Positions 24,069 to 33,600 are shown, counted from the first letter of the stretch. The stretch is 38,164 nt of DNA from Planctomycetota bacterium (GCA_030612765.1 JAUWNG010000019.1:1-38164), one strand, 5' to 3'. Made by a program: numbers and translations. The notes: a model not told the origin generated them from the letters alone.

Positions 24069-24095
24069 AGAGAGAGAAGGTGAGGGTATCTATCC

Positions 24096-24620
24096 ATGGA
24101 CCGCGACTCAATAGTCCGGCTACTGTTCGACGAGCGGGTGAAACTGCTTGCCTGGATTCGGGCGATGGTCCGCGACGAACACGTGGCCGAGGATATTCTG
24201 CAGGAGGTATCCGTCGTGGCGGTGAGCAAATGCGAGGAAATCCGCGACGCGCGTGCTTTCCCGTCGTGGGCCCGCCAGGTTGCCCGGCACAAGGCCCTGC
24301 ACGTCTTGCGGAAACAAAGGAGCGCTCCGGCCGTCTTGGACAACGAGACGTTGACGTGGTTGGAGCCGCATTGGCGGACATACGATTCTCTGAGTTTGTC
24401 CGACTTGAAGGAGTATTTGCTGGAGTGCCAGAATCAGTTGAGCCCTTATGCCCGCCAATTGGTTTGCATGCGCCACCAGGAGGGCAAGAGCGGCGCCTCT
24501 ATGGCAGAGGCATTGGGCCGTTCGTTGAACACGATCTACGTGGCCCTCAGCCGCGCTTACAAGAAGCTGGGTGATTGCATTCGGAAACGGATGGCGGAGC
24601 AGGAGCGTAGCGCTACCTGA
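24096..24620 (+). CDS. ECF-type sigma-70 factor (planctomycete family)
   Basis: A 174-aa protein. Region 2 includes LAWIRAMVRDEHVAEDILQEVSV, with FPSWARQVARHKALHVLRKQ after it. Region 4 includes LSPYARQLVCMRHQEGKSGASMAEALGRSLNTIYVALSRAYKKL, a helix-turn-helix. This form is typical of the expanded Rhodopirellula-type ECF group. The downstream FecR-like membrane protein starts seven bases after its stop and is probably its sensor or anti-sigma partner. The likely targets are the exported genes that follow, which is inference from order. Confidence 0.93.
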   Translation: MDRDSIVRLLFDERVKLLAWIRAMVRDEHVAEDILQEVSVVAVSKCEEIRDARAFPSWARQVARHKALHVLRKQRSAPAVLDNETLTWLEPHWRTYDSLSLSDLKEYLLECQNQLSPYARQLVCMRHQEGKSGASMAEALGRSLNTIYVALSRAYKKLGDCIRKRMAEQERSAT

Positions 24621-24627
24621 TCACGAT

Positions 24628-26346
24628 ATGTCCACCTCCACAAACTTTGATGTCGAATCGGGCGTGTTGGCCGTTCGCTATTTGGACGGATCGGCCTCCC
24701 CGGAGGAGGTCGAGCGTTTGGACGCGTTGTTGGTCGCCGATCCGGCCCGTCGCGAGTGGTTTGCCACCCTCTGTATCGTGGTCACTGGTTTGGGCGAAGT
24801 CACCGCCGCGCCGTCTCTGCCTCAGGGGGATGCCGAGTCGCTGGAAATACACGTCCCGCCGCCCATAAACAACCCGTCTCTCTTTGGCGACGCCTATCAC
24901 GGCACGATGGGATTTTTCTCCCAGGAAATACCCTTGGCTTGGTTGATTACCACGGTGATTATGGGCATGATGCTGCTGGGTGCTTGGGCCATAAAAGTCA
25001 CCCACCACCAACATATCGCCGAGGCGCCGTCGCAGTCGGCACCGTCGGAAGCCATGCAGGAGATGGTGTTTGTCCGCCGGATCACAGGCATGGTCGATGT
25101 GAAATGGTCCGACGATCCCCGCTATCTGCCCCCGCCGGACTTCGCCCACGTCCCCTTAGACCGTAAATACATCCTCTCTTCCGGGCTGTTGGAAATCACC
25201 TACGACTCCGGCGCGAAGGTCATCCTCGAAGGCCCCTGCACCTACGAGGTCGAATCCACCGCCGGCGGCTATCTCGCGCTGGGAAAACTCACTGCAAAAG
25301 TGGTCAGTGGTCAGTGGTCAGTGGCCAGTGCGAAACCGCAAGCGGCAAATCAGAAATCTCCTTCATCCTTCATCCTTCATCCTTCATCCCTCTTCTCCGT
25401 CCGCACTCCCACCGCCCTCATCACCGACCTGGGCACCGAATTCGCCGTGGAAGTAGATGGGCAAGATGCAGCGATGGTTTGTGTCTTTGAGGGTGCAGTC
25501 AGTGTCGTTGACCGCAACAGCCAAGGTCGCGAGCTTGTCCGTGCGGGGGAAGCAATCCAGATTGCCTCGGGCACGATACGGCGAGTCGACTCGGGTAAGG
25601 CGTCAAAACACTTCGTTCGCCGGATTCGTCCACGCACCGTGACGACGCTCTTGACCGACGACTTCACGATGCCGTTGCTGAACCAAAAGTGGAAATGGGA
25701 CAATCCCCACTATAAGAACAAGTACAGCCTGACCGAGCGCCCGGGCTGGCTGCGAATCTCGCTGGCCACCGGCAACGAGGACACTTGGGCAGGCCGCCGC
25801 GGCGACGGGCCGTTCCTACGCACCGAAACGTCGAACTATCCCGCTCCTGACTTTTCCGTGGAGACGCTGATCGACATAGGCACGGCAAACAGCGGGAACA
25901 TCCCCATCGGTCTCGTGACCGGCCTGATGCTGTACGACACGGACCACTATGTCCCCGACGACTCCACGAACACCTACTATCCGTTCGACTTTACCTACGG
26001 ATTCCACCAAAGTGGCAACAAGGATATGCGGATTGAAGTGCAGGCGTGCGGCGTCCATGAGCCACTGCTATCGACTAGTGTCGTCTTCGCCTCGGCCTAC
26101 CTGAAAATGGACCGCGACGCCGCCGACAAGACGTGGACCATGTACTACAAGCAGAACGCGGCGGACCCGTGGACCCGGTTGGGCGTCGTCGACGACAGTA
26201 GTCTGCCGGGCGGGTGTACGACCGAGATGGAATTGGGGCTGTTCGCCAAAACCTATCAACATCATAGTTCGGAAGCGAAAGTCGACTTCGACTACTACCA
26301 CGTAACGCCCAACAAGGAGGACGTGAGAAAAAGCAACGGTAAGTAA
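24628..26346 (+). CDS. FecR-like membrane sensor with concanavalin-like C-terminal domain
   Basis: A 572-aa protein from ATG 24628. The cytoplasmic N-terminus (about 1-100) includes LAVRYLDGSASPEEVERLDALL, a typical anti-sigma-like segment. One membrane helix lies at about 102-122. A FecR-type domain follows (about 150-310, IILEGPCTYEVES-like and VRTPTALITDLGTEFAVEV). The last 220 residues form a LamG/concanavalin-like beta sandwich, which often binds carbohydrate. Residues about 225-255 are encoded by a dispersed DNA repeat inserted in frame. Next to the ECF sigma gene, it probably transmits an outside carbohydrate or envelope signal to that sigma factor. Confidence 0.9.
   Translation: MSTSTNFDVESGVLAVRYLDGSASPEEVERLDALLVADPARREWFATLCIVVTGLGEVTAAPSLPQGDAESLEIHVPPPINNPSLFGDAYHGTMGFFSQEIPLAWLITTVIMGMMLLGAWAIKVTHHQHIAEAPSQSAPSEAMQEMVFVRRITGMVDVKWSDDPRYLPPPDFAHVPLDRKYILSSGLLEITYDSGAKVILEGPCTYEVESTAGGYLALGKLTAKVVSGQWSVASAKPQAANQKSPSSFILHPSSLFSVRTPTALITDLGTEFAVEVDGQDAAMVCVFEGAVSVVDRNSQGRELVRAGEAIQIASGTIRRVDSGKASKHFVRRIRPRTVTTLLTDDFTMPLLNQKWKWDNPHYKNKYSLTERPGWLRISLATGNEDTWAGRRGDGPFLRTETSNYPAPDFSVETLIDIGTANSGNIPIGLVTGLMLYDTDHYVPDDSTNTYYPFDFTYGFHQSGNKDMRIEVQACGVHEPLLSTSVVFASAYLKMDRDAADKTWTMYYKQNAADPWTRLGVVDDSSLPGGCTTEMELGLFAKTYQHHSSEAKVDFDYYHVTPNKEDVRKSNGK
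25300..25388. repeat. Composite heptamer repeat inside the FecR-like coding region
   Basis: GTGGTCA heptamers at 25300-25327 lead into GTGCGAAACCGCAAGCGG, then CTTCATC heptamers at 25361-25388. The core is shared with 14418-14437 and 21516-21538, which are non-coding. The reading frame stays open throughout. Confidence 0.95.
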
Positions 26347-26512
26347 AGATTTCGAGGCCGTGGTTCACGGCCCGCAATGCCAACGGCCGTTCCGCGTGGC
26401 GGGCGGCGGATTGTCAAACGGTAAACAGAGTGCGAGGTTTGTTCGGCCCGCGGGTGGTCCGCGGGCGAGATTTTCGTGTTTTTTGTGTTTTTTTCCTTGG
26501 GAGGAATTACTC

Positions 26513-27367
26513 ATGTCTCGTTTTCTGAAACAGTCTGTTCTTTTGACGGCAGTGGTTGGTCTACTGTTGGTTCTCACTCTAATGGCGACCGGGACGGCCC
26601 AGGCGACGCTCATTGCCTACGATGGGTTCTCGGGTTACACAGATGGAAATTTGAACGGCCAAGGCCAAGGCACGGGGTGGTATGACAATTGGGCCACGGG
26701 GGGTGCGGGGACTACCACCGTCACGTCGGCGGAAGGGCTTACCTACGATCCTTTGCTGACTCAGCAAGGCCTTGGCACAGCCACGGTTGGCGGCAGCAGC
26801 GAGGCCAATGCCATTCGCTTTACCAACACGTCCATGTCCAGTGGAACGGTGTACTTCAGCCAACTTGTCCAGCTTAGGGAACTCCCCGCCGGCGGCGGTC
26901 CCATCATGGTGCAATTGGTCGGGCAGGCCGGGAGCGACCGGGGGATAGCGCTTCATGTCGGCTGGGTTACGACTCCTCCCAATCTTATATGGAGGGTGAA
27001 TGTGAATGACGGTAGCGGTAGTACTGCTGCTAGCACCGGTATAACTTCAACGCTGGACACGACGTTCCTGGTAGGGAGGATCGACTTCGATGCCGACGGC
27101 GGCAATGACAAAGTTAGTTTCTACGTCAACCCCGACTTGGACGTCGAACCGGCCACCGCCGATGCCGTCGTAACTAATCGCAACATTGGGGCGATGAACG
27201 GGTATCGCATTTGCGTCACCCAGGCTAATCATTCGATGAAGGTCGATGAAATCCGCATCGGCACGACGTGGGCCGATGTCACTCCCATTCCCGAGCCGGG
27301 CACGCTGGCCCTGTTGGCCACCGGGCTGATCGGTTTGCTGTGCTACGCCTGGAGGAAGCGGAAGTAA
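26513..27367 (+). CDS. PEP-CTERM exported protein, LamG-like
   Basis: A 284-aa protein. ATG 26513 follows GGGAGGA by seven bases. A signal peptide (about 1-31, ending TAQA) precedes a beta-rich domain starting LIAYDGFSGYTDGNLNGQG. The C-terminus is a PEP-CTERM sorting signal: PEPGT, a hydrophobic helix, then CYAWRKRK. Such tails are cut by exosortase and mark surface or exopolysaccharide-linked proteins. The last 19 residues are identical to those of the next gene. No exosortase gene is in this window. Confidence 0.9.
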   Translation: MSRFLKQSVLLTAVVGLLLVLTLMATGTAQATLIAYDGFSGYTDGNLNGQGQGTGWYDNWATGGAGTTTVTSAEGLTYDPLLTQQGLGTATVGGSSEANAIRFTNTSMSSGTVYFSQLVQLRELPAGGGPIMVQLVGQAGSDRGIALHVGWVTTPPNLIWRVNVNDGSGSTAASTGITSTLDTTFLVGRIDFDADGGNDKVSFYVNPDLDVEPATADAVVTNRNIGAMNGYRICVTQANHSMKVDEIRIGTTWADVTPIPEPGTLALLATGLIGLLCYAWRKRK

Positions 27368-27372
27368 GTGTA

Positions 27373-27425
27373 ATCCGCACACTCCGTGTGCGGAACCGTT
27401 TGGGTGGCAGTTCAACTGCCACCCA
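27373..27425. repeat. Two hairpins after the PEP-CTERM gene
   Basis: TCCGCACACTCCGTGTGCGGA (27373-27393) is a perfect stem with a three-base loop. TGGGTGGCAGTTCAACTGCCACCCA (27401-27425) belongs to the GGTGGCAGTT family (18311, 30163, 30341). Either could end transcription, though no T run follows. Confidence 0.85.
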
Positions 27426-27428
27426 AAC

Positions 27429-27550
27429 ATGTTGGATGTTGGATGGCGGATGTAGGAAGAATGTTGGATGGCGGATGGTGGATGTGACGAACAAGTCCAT
27501 CCACCATCCAAAATCCACCATCTACCATATGGAGTTGGATGGTGGATGTG
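27429..27550. repeat. Heptamer arrays of ATGTTGG/ATGGCGG type with inverted part
   Basis: ATGTTGG, ATGTTGG, ATGGCGG, ATGTAGG, then ATGTTGG, ATGGCGG, ATGGTGG. An inverted run (CATCCAC, CATCCAA, AATCCAC) and a final TTGGATG GTGGATG follow. The inverted runs can pair. The 265-base gap to the next gene is almost wholly repeat. Confidence 0.9.
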
Positions 27551-27632
27551 TCCGAAGGGACGCAGTTTCGCCCAGCCCAGTGATCCTTGCCGGAGGCAGG
27601 TTTTTCGTCGAAACAGAAAGCGGAGGTATCCC

Positions 27633-30125
27633 GTGAAATACTATGCGTGGCTGTTCGTTGCGGCGGCGACAATCGTCTGCGCGGCGCCCCGGCCGGCGGC
27701 GGCCGGCAGCGCGGCCGACTACAACGTCGTCTGGAACTCCCCCAGCACCAACTCGCAAGGCTCAATGCCGCTGGGCAACGGCGACATCGGGGTCAACGTC
27801 TGGACGGAGAACGGCCGCGACCTTGTGTTCTACCTCGGCAAGACCGACGCCTGGGACGAGAACGGCAGCCTGCTGAAGCTGGGCAAGGTCCGCGTGAGTC
27901 TGCCGGAGGGCACGTTCGCCGCCGCCGGACCCTTTAAGCAGGAGTTCCGTCTTCAGGACGGCACGATCCAGATTGACACCGGTCAGGGCAACGCCGCCAC
28001 CACGGTGACGCTCTGGATCGACCCGAACAATCCGGTCGTTCAGGTCGACGTCCAACGGGCGACGGCGTTCAACGCCGACGTCAGCTTCGAGCCTTGGCGG
28101 ACCGAGCGCCGGCAATTGACCGGAAAAGAGCTGAACGCAGCCTGCGGCGAGATAACCGGCAGCCCGATCCCCGTGTACGTCGAGCCGGACACCGTCGTCG
28201 GCGGCCAGACCGATCGCATCCTCTGGTATCACCGCAACGAGCGGTCGGTCTGGGCGAAGAATCTTCAGGTGCAAGGTCTGGACCCGAACAACACCGTTGG
28301 GACCGACGTGCTGATGCACAATACGTTCGGCGCCGCGATCACCGGCGCCAACCTGACGAGCGTCAACTCGACCACGCTGCGCACCAGTCAGGCGGCCACG
28401 CACCAAGTCGTCTCGGTGCATGCGCTGACTGACCGGACGGACACGGCCCAGCAGTGGATCGACCAACTCGATCAGCGGATCGTCCAGACCGAGAGCGTCC
28501 CCTACGACCAGCGGAAGGCGGCCAACGACCAGTGGTGGAGCAATTTCGCCAATCAAAGCTACATCCGCGTCACCGGCGGTCCCAACGCCGAGGCCGTCTC
28601 GCGGGGCTACGCCTTGCAGCGCTCCATTAACGCCTTTTCCGGGCAGGGCGCCTCGCCGATTAAGTTCAACGGCTCGATCTTCACCGTGGACACCTACGGG
28701 CTCGGGGGCGCGGAAGGCAACTTGAACGCCGATTACCGCCGCTGGGGCGGTTGCTACTGGTTTCAGAACACCCGATTCCCTTACTGGTCGATGCTCCAAA
28801 ACGGCGATTTCCAGCAGATGCAGCCGCTGTTCGACATGTATCTGCAAAACCTGGACGTGGCCAAGGAGCGCGTGCAAACGTACTACGGCAGCCAGGGTAC
28901 GCAGGGCGCATACTTTCCCGAGACGATGAACCACTGGGGAAACCAGGACAGCGGCGGCTACGGCTGGAACAACCCCGACCCGGGAAGCGGCGTTGCGGTG
29001 AGCCCCTACACCCGCTACGAGTGGCAGGGGGGCATCGAAGTGACTGCGATGATGCTCCAGTATTACGACTACACCGGCGACCGGCAGTTCGTCCGCGAGA
29101 AGCTGTTGCCGCTGGCCACGGAGATCGTCGCGTTCTACGACACGCACTACCCGCGCGACGCCGCCGGCAAGATCCGCTTCGAGCCGGCCCAGTCGCTGGA
29201 GACATGGTGGACGGCGGTCAATCCCTTGCCCGAGGTGGCCGGGCTGCACTACGTGCTCGACAAGCTGCTGCAATTGCCCGAAGCGGAGACGACCGCCCAG
29301 CAGCGCGATCAATGGGCGCGGATGAAGTTGGAACTGCCCGCTATCCCCACGCGGACGACGGGCGGCAAAACCATCTTCGCCCCCGGCCAATCATACTCCA
29401 ACCGTCGGAACTGCGAGCACCCCGAACTGTACGGCGTCTTTCCCTACCTGATCTCCGGCGTGGGCAAGGACAACCTTCAGATGGGGATCGACACCTTCAA
29501 CAACCGCAGGGAGAAGCGCAACGGAAGTTGGCACCAGGACAGTATCCAGGCGGCGATGCTCGGGCTGACCGACACCGCCCAAAGCCTGGTCGTCCAGAAC
29601 TTCCTTGCATCCAGCAGTCGGTTCCCCGGATTCTACGGTCCCAACAACGACTGGATTCCCGACCAGTGTCATCCCAACGTGGCCTCGATCGCCTTGCAGC
29701 GGATGTTGATCCAGGTCGATGGCGAGCAGGTGGAGTTTTTTCCCGCTTGGCCGACCGACTGGGACGTCGAGTTCCGGCAGTTCGGCCCCAATGGGATGAT
29801 CTTCATGGGCGACTACGAGAACGGCGCCGTCAAATGGATGGACCCGACCGCCGACGGCCTGTTGAGCCAAGTGGACTACCAACTGGTGATGGCCAACTTG
29901 GGCTACGACAACCAATCGAACGAGGGGGATCTCGCCTCGCTGTTGCTGGGCGACGTGAACTTCGACGGCCGAGTGACGGACGGGGACCGCGCGGCGCTGT
30001 TTGCCGCGGCCGTGGAGTTGGGCATCGATCCGTCCGGCTGGCAGGTTCCCGAGCCTGGCGCGACGGCGTTGCTGGCCACGGGCCTGATCGGTTTGCTGTG
30101 CTACGCATGGCGGAAGCGGAAGTAA
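27633..30125 (+). CDS. Exported DUF5703/GH95-like glycoside hydrolase with dockerin-like segment and PEP-CTERM tail
   Basis: An 830-aa protein starting at GTG 27633, six bases after GGAGG. A signal peptide (about 1-25) precedes a DUF5703-like N-terminal domain (NVVWNSPSTNSQGSMPLGNG, DIGVNVW). Next is an alpha/alpha-barrel region similar in layout to GH95 alpha-L-fucosidases, then a Ca-binding dockerin-like motif GDVNFDGRVTDGDRAAL (about 773-789). It ends in PEPGATALLATG followed by CYAWRKRK, a PEP-CTERM anchor. Probable role is removal of sugars such as fucose from outside polysaccharides. I cannot confirm the catalytic residues by eye, so substrate and activity are inference. Confidence 0.88.
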   Translation: MKYYAWLFVAAATIVCAAPRPAAAGSAADYNVVWNSPSTNSQGSMPLGNGDIGVNVWTENGRDLVFYLGKTDAWDENGSLLKLGKVRVSLPEGTFAAAGPFKQEFRLQDGTIQIDTGQGNAATTVTLWIDPNNPVVQVDVQRATAFNADVSFEPWRTERRQLTGKELNAACGEITGSPIPVYVEPDTVVGGQTDRILWYHRNERSVWAKNLQVQGLDPNNTVGTDVLMHNTFGAAITGANLTSVNSTTLRTSQAATHQVVSVHALTDRTDTAQQWIDQLDQRIVQTESVPYDQRKAANDQWWSNFANQSYIRVTGGPNAEAVSRGYALQRSINAFSGQGASPIKFNGSIFTVDTYGLGGAEGNLNADYRRWGGCYWFQNTRFPYWSMLQNGDFQQMQPLFDMYLQNLDVAKERVQTYYGSQGTQGAYFPETMNHWGNQDSGGYGWNNPDPGSGVAVSPYTRYEWQGGIEVTAMMLQYYDYTGDRQFVREKLLPLATEIVAFYDTHYPRDAAGKIRFEPAQSLETWWTAVNPLPEVAGLHYVLDKLLQLPEAETTAQQRDQWARMKLELPAIPTRTTGGKTIFAPGQSYSNRRNCEHPELYGVFPYLISGVGKDNLQMGIDTFNNRREKRNGSWHQDSIQAAMLGLTDTAQSLVVQNFLASSSRFPGFYGPNNDWIPDQCHPNVASIALQRMLIQVDGEQVEFFPAWPTDWDVEFRQFGPNGMIFMGDYENGAVKWMDPTADGLLSQVDYQLVMANLGYDNQSNEGDLASLLLGDVNFDGRVTDGDRAALFAAAVELGIDPSGWQVPEPGATALLATGLIGLLCYAWRKRK

Positions 30126-30130
30126 AGTTT

Positions 30131-30192
30131 AGTGGCCAGTGGCCGGTGGTCAGTGGCCAACCGTTGGGGTGGCAGTTAAACTGCCACCCCAA
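30131..30192. repeat. AGTGGCC heptamers followed by a GGGTGGCAGTT hairpin
   Basis: AGTGGCC, AGTGGCC, GGTGGTC, AGTGGCC at 30131-30158. Then GTTGGGGTGGCAGTTA and its inverse to 30192. Just after the GH-like gene. Confidence 0.88.
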
Positions 30193-30215
30193 CAAGGATA
30201 GAAAAACTCCCCGCG

Positions 30216-30313
30216 CTCCCTTTGGGAGAGGGGCCGGGGGTGAGGGCGGTTGGCGGCGTGGATGAACGTGCCGAACGCCGCCTTCACCCTAACCCTCTCC
30301 CGCATGGAGAGGG
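30216..30313. repeat. GC-rich dispersed repeat (same family as in the FabH-like gene)
   Basis: CTCCCTTTGGGAGAGGGGCC then GGGGGTGAGGGCGG (30216-30249) is the reverse complement of the unit inserted in frame at 10907-10940. A related CTCTCCCGCATGGAGAGGGG hairpin ends at about 30313. Confidence 0.85.
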
Positions 30314-30340
30314 GACAAAGGATGGCGGATGTGACTCGCT

Positions 30341-30365
30341 GGGGTGGCAGTTAAACTGCCACCCC
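30341..30365. repeat. GGGGTGGCAGTT hairpin, second nearby copy
   Basis: A perfect palindromic hairpin identical in core to the one at 30166-30190. It lies 27 bases from the end of the small antitoxin-like gene. Confidence 0.88.
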
Positions 30366-30392
30366 AACAAAAGGTCATGTAGCGCTGTCATA

Positions 30393-30602
30393 CTAACCGG
30401 AGGACTGTGCGCCGGCAAGGGGCTTGGAGGCGCCGAACTTGCGGTGCATCGCCCGCGCGTAGTCCGACTTGCCTGACGCGGCTTTGATAAACTCGGCAAA
30501 GGAAGGGAATTCGCTTCGATGAACCTCATACTCCGCCTGAATCTCGGCCTGAATCCGGTTCTTCATCTCCACGCAACTATATGTCTTATTCTTGGTCGTC
30601 AT
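30393..30602 (-). CDS. Putative antitoxin partner of a PIN-domain protein
   Basis: A 69-aa basic and helical protein (MKNRIQAEIQAEYEVHRSEF) that overlaps the end of the PIN-domain gene by 17 bases. Such size and overlap fit an antitoxin or accessory subunit. No classical DNA-binding motif such as AbrB or RHH is obvious. The order toxin then antitoxin is the reverse of the common type II layout. Confidence 0.65.
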   Translation of the reverse strand: MTTKNKTYSCVEMKNRIQAEIQAEYEVHRSEFPSFAEFIKAASGKSDYARAMHRKFGASKPLAGAQSSG

Positions 30603-31053
30603 AACCTAGCTCCATCGGACTATGGATTTCGATTGCCGGGTAGCCGTTCTGAATGTTGACGCCCTTGAATTTGTGAATCCGGTTGAGGTTGACGATATGC
30701 TGAAAGTTCCAACTCAGTATCAGGTCGGCGCGGGCGACCGCGGCGGCGGCGACGTGCGTGGCGTCCGCTCGCCGCGAGGCGGACAATGCGCCCGCGTCGA
30801 TGTACGCCTGGGCCAGTGCGTCCACCTCGGCGTCGATCGGAACCTCCGCAACGCAGTCCTCCGTCAAACCGTCGAGATGCCGGCGCACGGCTTCGGGGGC
30901 CTTCCGCAGTTCGTAATACGTCAACTCGGAGACCAGCACGAGATAACGGCCTTGTCGCACTTGGCCGAAAAAAGCCAGACTCTTGGGCGAGAACTCGGAG
31001 TCCTCGCACCCGCCGATAACCGACGTGTCCACGTATACTCGAGGTCTAATCAT
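30586..31053 (-). CDS. PIN-domain ribonuclease (VapC-like toxin)
   Basis: A 155-aa protein. Acidic residues typical of PIN nucleases are visible: Asp9 in RVYVDTSV, Glu43/Glu48 in SELTYYELRK, Asp97 in RRADATHVAAA, and Asp110 in ADLILSWNFQHI. Members cut RNA, often tRNA or rRNA, with Mg ions. The small overlapping downstream gene is the candidate antitoxin. Its ATG is directly back to back with the ATG of the divergent DUF1559 gene (CATATG at 31051-31056), so no promoter can fit between them and one start or promoter lies elsewhere. Confidence 0.85.
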   Translation of the reverse strand: MIRPRVYVDTSVIGGCEDSEFSPKSLAFFGQVRQGRYLVLVSELTYYELRKAPEAVRRHLDGLTEDCVAEVPIDAEVDALAQAYIDAGALSASRRADATHVAAAAVARADLILSWNFQHIVNLNRIHKFKGVNIQNGYPAIEIHSPMELGYDDQE

Positions 31054-32190
31054 ATGTACTATTTTACGTCACAAACCCGCACGCTACAAGTCGCCCGCAA
31101 CGACCGCTCCCGCCGGCAAAAAGCCGCCCTCCCGGACTGCGATCCGGGGGCGTTTCTCTCCCCTCTCCCCTCTCCCCTCTCCCCTCGCGCGTTTACGCTC
31201 GTGGAACTTTTGGTGGTGATCACGATTATTGGGATTTTGATCGCGTTGCTGCTGCCGGCGGTGCAGGCGGCCCGCGAGGCGGCCAGAAGACTGCAATGCT
31301 GCAACAACCTCAAGCAACTCGCCCTCGGCTGCCTGCAACACGAGGAGACGCATCAGTTCTTTCCCTCGGGTGGTTGGGGATACGGTTGGGCAGGCCACCC
31401 CGATCGCGGCGCCGGCCCTAGGCAGCCCGGCGGTTGGGGATACCATGTCTTGCCTTATATCGAGCAAACCGCGTTGCACCAGCTTGGCGCCGGACTAACG
31501 GGCGCGGCGTACGGGACCGCCAACCTGCAACGGATCGCCACCCCGCTTGCCGTCTTCCACTGCCCGAGCCGTCGCCGGCCGCTCGTTTACCCGGCGTTAT
31601 CCATCTTTCCGGGCGTCGTGGGACAGCGCATGGTCTCCGGGCCCATGACCCAAGCCGCCCGGAACGATTACGCCATCAACGGCGGCGACCTATGGAACGA
31701 CTACGACATCGGCCCCATGACCCTCGAGGAAGGCGACACGACCTATACTTGGCCGGCCGTCCAGATATTAAATAGTTGGGGGGGCACGACCGGCATAAGT
31801 TACGAGCGGAGCAAAGTGATCATGGCCGATATCAAGGACGGCACCAGCAACACCTACCTGGTGGGCGAAAAGTACCTCGATCCCGACAACTACGCGACGG
31901 GCGGCGACTACGGCGACAACGAGAGCATCTATAGCGGCGATTCCCGAGACATCGTCCGCTGGACGGCTTTGAACTCCAACCCGCAGTCGGCGGCGGAGTA
32001 CCTTCCGCCATTCCAGGACATCCCCGGGATGAACCTGCAGTGGTTGTTCGGCAGCGCCCACTCCATCGGCTTCCACATGGCCATGTGCGACGGCTCGGTG
32101 CAGTTCATCAACTACACGATCGAACCCGAAGTCCACCGCTGCCTGGGCAACCGCCAGGACGGCAAGACGATCGACGGCAAGAAGTTCTAG
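31054..32190 (+). CDS. DUF1559 pseudopilin-like protein
   Basis: A 378-aa protein. The prepilin signal FTLVELLVVITIIGILIALLLP begins at residue 47 (cleavage before Phe47, Glu51 as the +5 residue), followed by AVQAAREAARRLQC and NNLKQLAL, the DUF1559 hallmark. The C-terminus has MCDGSVQFINYTI. These are numerous in planctomycetes and probably exported through type II/IV pilin-like machinery. The leader before the cleavage site (46 residues) is longer than the usual few residues and includes LSPLPSPLSP from a CTCTCCC heptamer array. The -1 residue is Ala rather than Gly. The start is uncertain; ATG 31054 is the nearest. Confidence 0.88.
   Translation: MYYFTSQTRTLQVARNDRSRRQKAALPDCDPGAFLSPLPSPLSPRAFTLVELLVVITIIGILIALLLPAVQAAREAARRLQCCNNLKQLALGCLQHEETHQFFPSGGWGYGWAGHPDRGAGPRQPGGWGYHVLPYIEQTALHQLGAGLTGAAYGTANLQRIATPLAVFHCPSRRRPLVYPALSIFPGVVGQRMVSGPMTQAARNDYAINGGDLWNDYDIGPMTLEEGDTTYTWPAVQILNSWGGTTGISYERSKVIMADIKDGTSNTYLVGEKYLDPDNYATGGDYGDNESIYSGDSRDIVRWTALNSNPQSAAEYLPPFQDIPGMNLQWLFGSAHSIGFHMAMCDGSVQFINYTIEPEVHRCLGNRQDGKTIDGKKF
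31156..31183. repeat. CTCTCCC heptamer array inside the DUF1559 gene
   Basis: Four exact CTCTCCC units immediately before the prepilin cleavage region. They supply part of the unusually long leader peptide. Confidence 0.9.
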
Positions 32191-32218
32191 TGGACCATCA
32201 AACCTCACAATGACGGGG

Positions 32219-32265
32219 GGGGCAGACATTCTTGTCTGCCCAGGGCAGGTAAGAATGCCTGCCCC
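32219..32265. repeat. Inverted repeat between DUF1559 and Gfo/Idh genes
   Basis: GGGGCAGACATTCTT (32219-32233) and AAGAATGCCTGCCCC (32251-32265) pair with one mismatch. It lies 28 bases after the DUF1559 stop and may separate the transcripts, but no T run follows. Confidence 0.82.
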
Positions 32266-32283
32266 ACCGTGAAGAAATTCAGG

Positions 32284-33600
<1,317 letters not shown>

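Noticed and set aside
23614-24095. Integrative element at tRNA-Ser
   Set aside because: No integrase, and no duplicated tRNA 3' end, was found downstream. The repeat there also occurs at 13041, away from any tRNA.
27762-29390. 542-codon minus-strand frame
   Set aside because: It lies antisense to the GH-like gene, with no ribosome site and no recognisable domain. Such frames are common in GC-rich DNA.
30622-31053. Upstream extension of the DUF1559 gene through the PIN gene
   Set aside because: The frame is open by chance antisense to the PIN gene, and the extension would give an implausible 190-residue prepilin leader.
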